Assembly (NCBI RefSeq): GCF_001522545.3
Contig: NC_031769.1
Coordinates: forward strand, 68,748,640 to 68,812,639
Reading direction: 5' to 3'
Length of the DNA stretch: 64,000 nt
Source of the DNA: Parus major
Taxonomy: Eukaryota > Chordata > Aves > Passeriformes > Paridae
In this document: in pieces, positions 14,641 to 27,600 of the stretch
Layout: each line of letters opens with the position of its first letter
Numbering within the stretch: the first letter of the stretch is position 1
Program-made: the position numbers and the translations under genes
Notes under the pieces: generated by a model
Databases searched by the model: none
What the model was told of the DNA's origin: nothing
What the model saw: only the letters and a program-made list of their open reading frames with translations

Positions 14641-17600
14641 TGCTACAGGCCTTTCTGATTTTTATTTTCTAGTGCAGTTGAAACTTCCGCTGTTGTAAGA
14701 TGTCCGTTTTTAAAAATTACTATTGCTACAGTATCGTGGCTTTTCACCCATTTTTTTTTTCAATAGAGAAATAAAGGAAAAATTGCAGAAAAAAATACAG
14801 TACAGCAAAATGGCTTAGGGATACTCTGTTAGGAAATAGCAGGCTTGCTGCACTCTCATTCCCCCAATTGTGTTCCCAACTGTTGTGTTTCACGATGAAA
14901 AGCCTACAATTACAAGATTAAGCAGTACTCTTAGTAGTCAGAAAGTTGCAATGCTTTTCCCTTTGATTCCCGCACAGTTACAAGAAAGGAGGTGTATGTA
15001 AAAGGAGAACCAAGCCTGTGGCTTGCTTAACAGCACAGTGAAGAATAAAATTAATTTTAATTACAATTTTGCAGAGCAGCATCCCTGAACTGCTTACAAC
15101 CACAAAGTATAAACTGCCAGAGCTGACTGCCCCTTATCTGTTTGTGCAGAAGCTGATCATGCTATGATGAACGGCTTTATTATACATCTAAGAAACTGTC
15201 TTTCAGATTGTAATAGTGTTGTATGCATCACTCAGATTTGTGAGAGAGCAATCTTGAGTGGTGGTTACAGACTGTACAATTTCCTGCATTTTTATGTATG
15301 TACAGAACATATGTATTTCATTTTTAAAATTAAATTACTAATTTGAAGGTAGCTCATGTTGGGTTTATAAGTTCCTAGTGGCTGCTCAGTCCTCTTCTAG
15401 TGACACAGGTGGACTTGACCCTGACTCAGTGCAGCTCTCCTCATTCATTGGCATCACAGGGGGACTGCCGCTGTCCTCACCAAATCTTCAGGAGTGGAGC
15501 AAGAGTGGGACGTGTGTCAGACGTTACCCTTCCATCCCAGACTCCCAACTTTGCTGGTCCCAGGACTAGGGAGGTGAAGAAAAGTGTCATGAAGACTCAT
15601 AAACTTGTTTTATCCTCTTTTATTTGATTCTGTTTTCCAGTTATGGCTGGGCTGGACCTGTGAATCACTCCAGATCCCTGCAGTCATTAGCCGAAGCAGC
15701 TATCATAATGCCACAGTAGAATATTTTCTTATGTTGTCATTATGAAGCAGTAATTCTAGAATTACAGCAATTCTTCTCATATTATTGTTATATTTTTTCC
15801 CAAAGAAAAATTACTGTGACTTGGGGGATGTGCCAAGATGGAATTGTGGAAGCACAGAAATAAGGCTCGAGGTTTCTGCTTAGTAATTTGAACAGATACT
15901 TAGTCTGAATAGAATTCGCAAGATCAGAATGACAATGATCCAAGTGTTAGAAATAGCATTTCCTACTTTAAAAATCTGTGATTCAAATAAAATGTGACAT
16001 AGTTCCAAATAGATAACACCATGGAGAGTGAAAAAGGAATTTATTTTTGTGGGAATGAGTGGAAGGGGATAGCAGAAAGAGAAGGTAAGCTGGTCTGTTA
16101 AAAAATCCACATAGGTAAAGTAAATCACAAATTCATGAGGGTAGAGTTAAACGTACACTCTCCTCATCCAGAAAACATTTGAAGCCCATCCCTATTGGTG
16201 ACAGTTCCCAAGCTGATTCCTAGTTTCACAAATAAGCTTAAGAACCTAATTAACTCCGCCCTTCCTAATTTTCCCTTCTTAGTGGCTTAAACTATGATAC
16301 TTGAGGAAAACAGATGAGAAAGATGTGAAGTCAGGAAAGAAAGAAAAAAAAAGGAAAAGGAATGTTATGAGAAAGCAAAAAGAAGATAAAGATATTCCAA
16401 GCGGGTTTACAAGTAATTCAGTAGCTGAGGGAGGTGTCAGTAAGGGAAAGGGCAGTGCCGAAAGAGAACTGAAACTTAAGTGCCCAAGAGAAATGAAAGT
16501 GAAACTCCAGGCTGTGAATCGAATGAGAACACAGAGGGGAAGTGCTCAAACACTGACAAGCTAGTACAATGGGAAAAGCTACCATAAAGTTATCTTGCCT
16601 AGGGCAAACACCCTGGAGGTTTTCTAACCTGGTATCCTTTAGAAATATGTATAGCTTGCATAGGTCTTTAATGACTTGGGCCCACAGTCATGCTGACTTA
16701 GGGTGAGCAACTGTACAGAGCCTTAGAGGGAAAAGTATGTGTGTAATCTGTCTGAGCTGAAAGCCAGATGAACTCTGATGCAACACAGAGCAGGCAGAGG
16801 AACAACAAGACGATGCTGCTGGTTCAGGAGCAGCCATCTCTCTGGGAAGTGGCTTTCTTTAGAGTACAGCAGGGATCTGATCTGACACCCCAGGACAAAG
16901 GGCAAGAAACTGTGTCCAAGCAAGCCATGGTTGCCATTACTGGATTTGCAAGAAAAGGAATAGTGACTTTTCTGAGTTTTCTCCACCTGCTCTCTTTCCA
17001 TTTGTACATCATAACCCCTGTTTACCAAAGTCCCAGAGCTTCCTGAGTACACAGAGGCTTCATTGCCAGTCTAGAAATGCCCTTATGGACAGGTCCTTCT
17101 GTGAGCCTTCTGGCTCAGCTTTTGTACCTGGCTGTGACCATCACTGCTTGGATGCATGAGCTGTGCAGAGCACCAGGACATACACAAGCCCTGGAGAGGC
17201 AGTTCCCTGTACTTTCTGCCACACCAAGTAGATGCAGCCTCAATGTGTCTTTGGAGTGAAATCTCCTTTCTCCCTAAATTCTTCCAAAGAGGTCATTGAC
17301 ATGGAAGATTTTGTTCAACAGGCCTAAAACTTCCCCAGCAATGCTTTTAGATGGAGGGAAAACCCTTAAGAAAAATAAAAGCTACAACACTGGGACATTG
17401 GACTGAGTGCTGAAACCAAGGGAGGAACAAACAAAGCAATCTTCAGCTCTATCAACATACACTTATTTTTGGTTTTAATGATTGTTGTTGTTGTTGTTTG
17501 GTTTTGGCTTTTTTTTTAATATTGACTTATCTTTCACTAACATGTAAGGTCAGTTTCACAGTCTCTATTTGTTTGTTCCTTTACTGCTACTAAGGATCTG

Positions 17601-17879
17601 GTAAGATTGTTTTGTGAGAGCAGGAATGAAGTTGATCTGTGGCCCATCTAAAAATCAGATCAGGACATTGTAGGATATGTAGATATATATTTCATGTAGA
17701 GTGGTGTATATATATACATATACACATTTCGTATATATCAGGATATTTTTTTCATGTTGATACTGTCTCTGCTACTAAGTATTTTCACTTTTAAAAAAGG
17801 TTGTAACAAATCCTCAGTGAGGATCTTTGCATGGATGCCTATACTACCGGGTTGAAGATACATACATAAGGAAACAAAT
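14641..17879. other. Intergenic sequence between ZCCHC2 and TNFRSF11A, part 1
   Basis: AT-rich intergenic DNA. A purine-rich patch (A/G with few pyrimidines) occupies 16310-16400 and a (GTT)n run lies near 17480-17500. An alternating TA/CA tract is at 17705-17735. No exon or RNA gene was recognised. Confidence 0.5.
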
Positions 17880-17960
17880 CTTCCTATCCTCTTTTCCTCC
17901 TTTCTTCCCTTTTTCCCCTCCCCCACCTCCTCCTTATTCCCTTTCTTCTCCTTTCCCAGA
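17876..17960 (+). repeat. Polypyrimidine (CT-rich) tract
   Basis: About 80 bases consisting almost only of C and T, with few interruptions. Such mirror-like homopyrimidine stretches can adopt triplex (H-DNA) structure; that is established for the sequence class, not shown for this copy. Confidence 0.8.
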
Positions 17961-20630
17961 CTGTAGGATGATCAATTGATTCTTTATACAAAGTTTGCAG
18001 ATGTGTTTAATCCACTGTCAGTAATATTGTCAGGTGTCCCAGCCAAACTCCCAAGGTGTAAGGAAATCATTTCAGGCAATGTCAGACAAATGTCACACAA
18101 AAGAAAACAACCTGGAAGAAAAGATAAGTTCCTTGATAAAGCTCTGGAATGATTTTGCTGACTCATGATTTGTCCTTTATCTCATGACAGCTGGCATTTT
18201 TTGTGTAACTTACCTTTCGTTAAATAGGAGGTAGTTAGACCTTTTAGCCCTGAGATCTGGAAGAAGAATCCTTGAGAATGTGACAACTCGAAATTCACTA
18301 AAAATAAAACTAAAAATAAAACCTGTCAAATTGATAGGCTGTTATTACTTGTTATTACTTGTTTTTTTAATTCTTATTGATGTGCTGGATTTTGAATATT
18401 CAAGCTGGTTTATTCTTTCAAGCTCTTTTTCAGCAGGAGTTGAGCAAGCTTATGTTTGAAAACTGAAGATATGTTTAAAAAAACACTTTTAAATATGCAT
18501 GTCTGCAATGAAGACATGCATATTAAAAACATTTAGGACTTTATATTCAATATGAGTAGTTAAATGCAGAAGATGACCCATAGTCCTAATTATGTTAGCA
18601 TCCAGTGTAGGAATAAAAATACAATTTAAAGCACAGTTTAAGTGGTTTAAACATAATTTTGGATTTAAAGTTACTGGGAAAAAAGTTAAGTGTAAGCAAA
18701 GGGTGTGTTCCCAGGATCAGCTTCATTATGAAAGACTGTTTCTAAAGTCAAAGCTGTTGGTTATTCATTTGCAAAGGTCACCTATCCCAAGCCTCTTTGG
18801 TAAGCTTGCCAGTAAAGGTACTGTTATGAAACATGATTGCAAATTTCAGCTCCCCCTTCAAGGGAAGCTGAACTGAGGCTGCAATCTTTTACATAACTGT
18901 CAAAGGTGAGTTATTACTATTTTCAGCTGGATCTAGCTCAGAAACCTGTAAAAGAAACATTACCAAGCTGTTAAAATAGGGGGAGCTATTTCAACTTCAG
19001 TGCAGTGTTCCAGCCTGTGAAAACACATGGCCCTCTGTATTGTTTTCTTTTTCTCCTTGTAAAGTTATCAAGAGAATTTGAGGCAAGTTAAATGTGCAGA
19101 AGCACTGGTATATTCATATCCTTTGGGTCTTCTTTCTGGCCAGCGGTTTCCTTGCACTGACTGAAATTCTCTGTGGGATTTTACCATCACTGAGCACAGC
19201 CTGCACTGATTTGCGTCCCCCTAAGTTAAGGCTGGTATAAATTGTGCAGTACCAAGATACCTTGGTACCCAGAACTGAAATTTGCACAGAAAGCTACTAC
19301 CCAATCTAGATGACAATTGCATTTCGGGCAAGAAAGCAATGGACTTTTCAACACCATTCAGCTTCAGGCTTTCTAATGTTTCGGCAAGGACAATGGTGAA
19401 ATGCCTGTGATTCCAGGCTGTTACGGGTGAACCATCAGCGTTTGCTTTCACTAGCTCATGAATGTGAGCAGCCTGCACACACAGCTCAGTTAATGCCAGG
19501 GCTTTGATGTCAGAGGAAATACCACCTAAAAAAGTCCGGTAGACAGAAGACCATTTAAGCGCATGCCCAAACCAGTTTCTGTTCTAGTTAGCAGTGAGCT
19601 ACATCCTTAAATATAAAGCACTGAAATATAAACACCTACACAAAGAAGAAAAGACTTGGGCCACCGTAAACATCTGATGAAAGTTAATTGAAATCTGTTC
19701 TGAAATGAGGGCTCGCAGAAGGAATGTGGGTGTGGCTCAGCCACCAAGCCTGCCTGATATTAGTCATGAACATGATAATTATGTATGCAACGAGCACCCG
19801 GGAATCAAACTGAGAGGTTTATTGGCTAGATTATTTCATAATCTCTACTCTTGGGCCAGAAGGAGGAGAAGAGCAACCTGCTGATCAAACCATATGGAAA
19901 CCGCCATGTGCACTGGAGGTTCTTCAGAGCAAAACCCTCACCTGTATGGATTCCAAAGTACTGGGGAGAAAGCACTATATCCTGACCTTTAAAATGTGCA
20001 GTTACAGTCACAAAGACCATGGGATGCCAGCATGAGCTGTAGAAGAGTCATGAGTCACTTGTGAGATTTGTGCTGCAGAAGGAACATGTTATCCCTTTGC
20101 TCTGCTGGTAGTGCCAGTCTCTTTCTGTCTTAAATGATCCATCTGCTGCTACCCAAATTAGACACACAGCTCTCACCATCACTGTGCAAAGCAATCGCCG
20201 ACAGTGCTCAGAGCGTGGTGTTCTACGTAGCTCAAACCTTGCTTAGCATCTCACCTGCAGATAGGGAACCCCCTCGTGCCAAGAATGGCTTATGTCATTA
20301 TCCCAGTGAGGCCCTCAAAAGAGGAATTGTAGCTGCAACTGCCAGAGACAATTAGACAAAGCTGGGACTCTGCAGGTCTTTGCCAGGAAGCCCAGCTGAA
20401 GGGCAAAAGGAGAGATCTTCCTCTGGGGTGGGGGTTGTTGTTGTAAACCTATGCATGAGACTGGGTCTGGTAGAAAAATGACCATCTCAGCTGCACAGCC
20501 CAGTGCTACTGGAGGTGTGAGGTCTGCTGCTTCTTGTTTGTCTTCGGCTCCACAACACTTTATTTTCTCAGGGTACACAACATCACTGGTAAAAAATCCT
20601 CAATCCTCAAAACACCTCAGTGTGCAGTGC
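17961..20630. other. Intergenic sequence, part 2
   Basis: No gene recognised. It includes a short perfect hairpin (18492-18524). The minus-strand ORF of 85 codons at 19221-19478 has no recognisable homology to anything I know. Confidence 0.5.
18492..18524. repeat. Short perfect inverted repeat, 13-bp arms
   Basis: Arms 18492-18504 and 18512-18524 (AATATGCATGTCT and its reverse complement) flank a 7-base loop. Outer T-rich and A-rich flanks could extend pairing after one mismatch. The stem contains an octamer-like ATGCAT core. No function is assigned. Confidence 0.75.
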
Positions 20631-20748
20631 AGTACTCCTGCACTGTTTTCAGATTAATGCATGCAGTGGGTACAAACAAACAGCTATTGCTATTGCTGTT
20701 TGTTTGTACCCACTGCATGTATTAACCTGAAAACAGTGCAGGAGTACT
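20631..20748. repeat. Near-perfect 54-bp inverted repeat (foldback), 10-base loop
   Basis: Left arm 20631-20684 and right arm 20695-20748 are reverse complements at 52 of 54 positions. The two differences are at 20653 and 20659; in a plus-strand transcript the first is an A-C mismatch and the second a G-U wobble. The loop is 20685-20694 (tattgctatt). Arms begin and end with AGTACTCCTGCACTG and its complement. There are no flanking target-site duplications and no transposon-like termini. It could be a hairpin RNA or miRNA-like precursor, a recent template-switch palindrome, or an assembly artefact. It is intergenic and matches no known RNA family that I recognise. Confidence 0.9.
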
Positions 20749-23700
20749 CACCAGAGGAGGTGTTACACACTGACATTCAATCACGGTAAAGTAGGTTGTG
20801 GAAATAAGAAAAACCAAAGAAGGAACCTTCACTTTCCTCATGCTCTCTCCCACAGTACATGTATTTATTTTGAGGTGCCCATAGTTCAAATGTCCTTGAC
20901 AGTTTTCCTGTGTTTGCTCTTTGGGGGTGTCCAGTACTCAGTTTGGCTGTGAATCCCTGCTTGTAAAGCAGGAGTTCTCCATTTGGCAACATCTTGGGAA
21001 TAAAAGAAGGAATTGGAAATCTCTCCATGTGTAGGTGTTTCATTCTGGAGGTGTTTCTGGCTTTCCACTTCTGAAGAACGAGTAGGTTGCCTCGAAATAA
21101 TGACATTTACGGAAGCTCTTTAAGTCTGATCTGTATATATTAGGACTATACCATATAAGCAGGATGTCTTACAATCTGGGGTCCCAGGAGAAAAGCATCT
21201 CAAAATTTACTCTGGAAAAAAGAAATAATTCAATGAATGGCTGAATGGATACCTCCTACAGAAGAAAAAGATAAAAGGTACCTACATAAGCTCTGGTTCC
21301 TACTGAAATTAATAGCTCCACTTTGGGGCTATTATTGTTTTTTAATGGTTCAAGGCATCAGGTTTACTGTTTAGTGTCAACATCTCAAATCCTGAGTAAG
21401 GTTGAAGTAGGGTACAGAAAATATCTAAAGCATATCTGGGCACTGAACAGCAGCTTGGGTGCCTGGAGTTACCAGCGCAGTGCCCTCAGCTCAGCCAGGC
21501 TCCAGCCTCACCCCCTGGGGCATTGCAGTCTCCCACCACAAGGCTCTCCCCTGGCTGGGTGGTTTGGCTGTTTCAGCAGTGGTGCCCTAGCTCAGGAGCA
21601 GCTGTGTTTCTTTTTCAAAAGGAGGAAGAGTAATTTCTAAGTGGAGAATACGGGGTATCTTCCATACCCATGCGGTGATTGCGTGCTCACCTCATTCCCA
21701 CTCTGGCTCAGCAAGGGCACTCCAGCACATGCTTAGCTTGAACTTGAATGTAAAAGTGGTGATGCTTGTGATTTGTTTAGCAAAGAGAGGCGTTTCATGT
21801 GGCTGAAGCCCAAAGCCTTGTTCTTTTTTTTATCAGTTCAGGCTGTCATTAGTAATTGAAGACAGGGGAAGGGTCACAAATTACCCTATTCCATCCCTAC
21901 CTCAAGGGATGTTTTCAACAGGATATAATTATCATCCACAATCATCTTCTAACTCTTGAAATAATAGTTTAGTCATGCCTAGCTTTCTCTAGCATGTATT
22001 GAGAGAGCAATCAGAGTTTAAAAGAGGACTACCCTTTCTTTCCCAGCAGCATTTCAGGCTCTGAAGAACAAAAAGCCTACTTGAGGAATCATTGGCAATA
22101 GGCTGGTTTTTAATTAATAAAATTAAAAACATTCCTGTCAAAAAACTTCTTAGCATCTTCTTCTCAACTGAGCAATTTCAAGATTTTTCTGCATTTATCC
22201 CATATTTTCTTCTCTTTGGGCCATTTTATTCACAACTGTTCTTCTTTCTTAAATACTTGGTATTGTATATCAATAAGCTTCAAAAGTCTTTTGATGGGCT
22301 TTGAAATCCATTCCCCTAATAAATCTGTTTTGGTCCAAGTTATGCTTTCTCGATGTGACTTGTGTCAAATCTCTTGGTCCTTCCTATTCCAGCCGTTCCT
22401 CTGCTCTTGCAACATTGACCAAACAAGGTTGTTCACTGTCTTTCCTGCAGAGGTCCCAGTATTGCCCAATGCAAGGGAAGATACCATGTGCAGAAATCAG
22501 GCTGCCTCAAGGACAATGTGGACTACTGTGTTTGCCTCTGGTCCCCATTCAAGAATTTCCTTTTTTTCTATGCTATACCTCTACATTCAAATTTGATGAT
22601 AAACTCACCTGGCCATGACAGAGACTTCCTCTGTACTTGTGCAGTGGCCAAAGCATTGATCAAAGCCTTTAGAAAGTAATGAGATACAGAATAAAATAGT
22701 AATTAAGAAATCCTCTCTTTGGGACATGTTGCTTTCTCTATCTTTAATATGCCTGATGCACTTTGAGACACTGAAAGAATTGCAATCTGTAATGCTTTGA
22801 GTTTGCCTGAAGATGAGAAAGCCCTGATGATAGAAGGCTCAAATTGGAAAATGTTGTGAGCACACAGTCCACAATGCAGCACTCTTATCTGTCTTGACAA
22901 CCTGCTTTATCACCTCCCAGAGAAAAGGTGGCAAAATCAGTTAAATCAAATGAATTACCATTGCAGCCTTTTGCAGGATCCTTAAAAAGGCACTCCAGCT
23001 CCTTGGGAAAGGATGCTCTGTGCATGCATTTTAAATAATTTCAAGAGTTTAATTTTTTTACCAGTTTAATTACTAATCAGTGTCAAAAGCCAGTTGTAAC
23101 ATAATTCTCCCCAATTCTTTCTTTCTCTACATTTCCTGTTTTAAAGAGTCTCTGGGGATTGCCCTTCCTCAGTCCTGAACGCTCTGTTTAAATATGTTAA
23201 AAAGTAATCTTTGAAATGCGAAAATCTAGCTTGGATGTGTAGTTTAAATCTGGCATCTAATGAATTCCAAGGAGTTCCCAGATCTCTCAATTCCTCTGAA
23301 CATCACATTCTGACTAATTTAAAAATTCTACTGTCCTAGGAGCTCATATTTTTTAAGCACTTAGAGAGCATAGTAATGAGCACAGGAGAAAATCCGAAGG
23401 AATATGACAGAGACATGAATTTCAAACAGCAAGTGCCAAAAAACCTGAACATTACTTTTTCTTTTAAAGAAGCTTGTAACCTTAAGAGAGGAAAAAAATA
23501 TAAAATAATTGTTGAAACTGATTTGAGACATGCAGCTTAACAAGATGTTTCCTCTCACTCGATCTCTGGAAATGCTTGGACTTCTTTTGCCATCTGCAAA
23601 ATGCTTTTTAAACATTGTTTACTTGATCTTAATCTTCTCCTGGGAGACCAGTGGGAAATTAGTGCATTCTTTTTCAAGGTATAGAAATTGAAACAAACAT

Positions 23701-24670
23701 TGTTAAGCCTCATCATTTAGGAATTCATTCCCAGTGGATGCAGTCTCTTCAGCAATTCTGTCTTCAGAAGTGATGGCTGGAGGGAGCAATTGGAGAGGAC
23801 AAGAATGGGGAAATTAGGAAGTTTCTAGGGGGAGGGATCTTTAATGATGAACAGAGATTAAAGAAGGATATGTGAACTGGAATTGTGCTGAGGAGTAGGA
23901 ATGGTTACTTGGAAGTCCTGTAAAATGTTTGAGAGTTAAACTAAAATGCAAAGGCCTGGTGGGGCAGTGGGAGGCGAAGTGGAGCCACAGGGGAGCCACT
24001 GTGCTCTGAAGGAAGCAAAGGGTGAGTTGCACAGCTTGCCTCGGGCTGTGGCACCAACCCTCCCTTGTCTCTTGTCTTCCTGTCTCCTGTTTGTGGAATG
24101 GACCTAATACTTAGGCAGATTTCCTCAGGCAGGAAAGCAGGAGGGCATTATGAGAGAAGTGAGAAGAAATTCAGCTGCACTTCATTGCCTCTGGTTAGCC
24201 AAACAGTGACCCAGCACCACCCACCATTGCCACTGCCAGGGTGGATATACCCAGCACATGTTTTAGTGCTGTCAGTTCTCTTGTTTTGTCCTGGCCAAAA
24301 ACACTGGCTTGCAATAGAAAGACCTGCAGGCCCTTAATAGCATATCTGGGGAACAGATGCTTATCCTGCCTTGCAACATCATCAGAATAGCAGTGGTTTG
24401 CTTGTTGCCTGTAAGACCCAGAAGGCAACATCTAATAGCTTGCTTCCCACTGCCTTGTCTCTCCTGTGACTACCTCAAAGCTTTAGCCCAAGAAGGTTGG
24501 CAGAATTGGTCCACTGTGTGCAGTTAGTTGCAGATTAAAACCCCTGTGAATTAGGAACTTTGCCAATGAGATAATGTGAGACAACAAATTTAGGCACTCA
24601 AGTAGACTGATTTATCCTTAAGCAGTATCTGCCCTTTTAAATATCATCAGAACAGTCAGAACTCTTGACT

Positions 24671-24693
24671 AAAAAAAAAAAAAAAAAAAAAAG
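24671..24693 (+). repeat. Poly(A) tract
   Basis: An uninterrupted A run of about 20-22 bases followed by an A/G-rich tail. The upstream sequence shows no recognisable retrocopy, so it is called only as a homopolymer. Confidence 0.85.
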
Positions 24694-27600
24694 AAAGGAA
24701 AAAAGCAAAGCTTTTGAAAATTATCCTGCATTTAATTCAGTGTGAATTAGTGAATGGTGTCAGCCTTGAGAAGTATTGCTTTTCATAAAGGATATTATTT
24801 GTAATAAATCCTTTTTCAAACTGTGTCATTAGGGACACAGCAGAAGCAGGACATTATGTTAGGAATTATTCCTAACACCTATTGCCTAACCCTGTTGACA
24901 TTCAATGTGAAGATCCCTTTTACTGCTCTGTAGCCATTTAAAAGGGATGTTAATATGGAAGCAAGGTGATTGGAACCAACAAGAACATCCAACAAAATGA
25001 ATTTGCATTGAAAAATGTTGTCTTGTCAAAGCTGAAATGATTTGTAGGGATGCATCTGTTGTGATGAAGTTCTTGATGGTCTCTGAAAACTACAGCATTG
25101 CCTTCTTACTGCTGACCAGGGCATGAACAAAAACAAACATTGAAATTTTTTTAATCTTGCAATAGATGCCTCAACACAATTTTGTTCTGCTGCATAAAAA
25201 TTGTTTCAAAACCTAATGCAGCTTGATAACACATTTCCAAATGGTGGGAGGAAGTTAATGTCTTGAGGCTGGCTACAAATTATACTTGTGTCTTCTTAAA
25301 AGCCCATTTACGTGTCTATAAGGGTGCAGAATTGCTGTTCTATAAGTGAGACTCGGAACATGCAGAGTGTAATCTCAAGCAGAGCTTGCATATACACCCA
25401 CAGTGTATTGGGCACTGTTTGGTTTGATAGATGTGTCTTTCCATGCCAAGAATCCTATAAAGATGACCAGCATAGATGTCATCAAGGAACAGCTAATAAA
25501 ATGAGAACAGTTGAAATAAGTAGACCCTGCACCAGTCTTTGTATCACCATTTTATGTATCAGAACCCCTGTCCTGCAAAGTCCACGAAACTAGCCAATTC
25601 CAGATGCTGTTTATTGTATAGGTATAATAGACACGTATATTTCTGGTGGGAAATGCTGCCTTTTAGGCTCATGCTGTTTTAGCATAAGGAAAAGCCTTTC
25701 AAACTTCTAAATTCCAGACCTCACCATAGGGAAAAGTAGCTGACAGGAAAGCAGGTCGCATCATTTACAGGAGGCAATTACAAAGAACAGTTGGAAAAAG
25801 CAAAATGCAAAACAGCCAGGTGTCAGCCACACTGAGGGAGACAAAACGGAAAGGCTGTGAAGGAAAGTAAGTCAAGAAGAAAGCATAGGACAAAAAAAAG
25901 TGCCAGTGATTTCCAGTGCTCAGGAGAGAAGCTTGAGCTCTGCTCCTGTGTCTGACTTGTTCACGTACCTCAGCTGTGTAAGGCTGCTGAACAGCAGTGT
26001 CTGCTGCTGGCATTTTTCTCTCTCTATTGCAAATTAGTTAAGGAAGTTGAGTGAGGAAAAGGTTACAGGATTATTTTTTTTTTTCCAACTTGGTAATTTC
26101 ACTTTTGTGTCTGTTAATTTTCTGGTTTGCTCTTTGAATTGTTCTCATCATGAGACAAATACAGTGTCCGGGCACAGCAAGTGCCTGGCTGGACCTGTGC
26201 TTGTTCCAGCTCTGACTTAGATCAGCTTAAGCTGTGATGGAAATACACCTAAGATGTTTCCTAAGTCCAGAGTGAAATCTGATGGCTTGGTTTGGTGGTA
26301 GTTGCTTTAAAGCTATTGCTAGCTCTACACTGGGAATCTCTTCAAGGTCAAAACTTGGTATTTTGCAGAGACCACCAAACAGACATCCCAGATATAATTG
26401 CAATTAGCTATCACGTCTGAGCTTACTTAAACTCACAATTAATTTGGCAGGGGCATGCCCTATTACACATGCTTTGAACTATTCAATCTCTATTTTCAAT
26501 ATCCTTTTTATTTTGAAGGAAAGTGGTACTTCAGTCACTTGTCATACTGAAAACAAGAATTTTTGTACAGAGCTCTGGTGGTAGTGGTGATGGGTTTACT
26601 AATTTGCATGTCTAGTTTTGGTCAGCACTTTGGGCACCTGGCCATGCGTGGTGGTGGTGCTGAGCTGATGCGCACAGCCCCGGCGCCAATCCAGGATTCC
26701 AGCAGAAGAGATGAGCAGTGCCCTCAGTAGCTGAGCCCAAGGCACTTTGACTTTTTCCCCACTGGAGGCTCTCCCCAGAGTGCTGGAAGGAGCCAGAGCC
26801 CTAGCCAGAACAGATGTCGGTGGTGGCATCATATAACACTGTATCATTCATGTGTGATGGGACAGAGCACTGACAGATCTGTGATGTCTGGTGCATGCAC
26901 AGATCTGGGAGGAGTGCGACTCCTCAGCAGGACAGCTCATGGCCATTCTTTGTGGAGTTTAGGGAGACTGAAGGGACCTGGCAGGGCTTCTGATTCCAGG
27001 AAGAAGATAGGGGAAGGCGGAGTGTGAGCACCTGTGTTCATATGTTAAATATTACCTGAGGGCTGAAGGAAAGGCAGTCAATACACTTTTTTGGTTAGGT
27101 GATTTCTACTTTTTCAGACAGTTTTTCTTTATGTGCTGCTGGGTGGAGTAATATAAGAAAACCCTGAGTTATTCTCTGTAGTGGTGCTTTCTGCTGTTCT
27201 CCTTTCTGTTCACCTCCATGAGGTTCTTTAGTCTACAAAGCTATTGAGAGAGAGGAAAGAAGCTTCTTATCTTCCCAGTCTTAAGTGGAAGAAGTGGAAA
27301 GCTTATTTATTCCTCACTTTTGTTGGGGAGAGGGGAGAACTTCTTCCTATGCTAATTCTCTGAAGATAATTTTATTGGTATCAAGCCACAAACTTGGTGT
27401 CACTGACGCTGTGGGACGACCTCCTGAATTCATAATTACACAGCTTTATAATAGCATGGTGTGTAGGTGTGGGTTTTCTTGAAATCAAACAGGATTGACT
27501 GCAGCCAGGTTACACACAGAGTGCTTTTTACTTGGGCTCCCTTTTTGGAGACATTCACATAAGAGCATGGACATTAACATATGAGCACTTGTATGTGCTA

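Noticed and set aside
24671..24693. Poly(A) run as the tail of a processed pseudogene
   Set aside because: No recognisable coding sequence or target-site duplication upstream.
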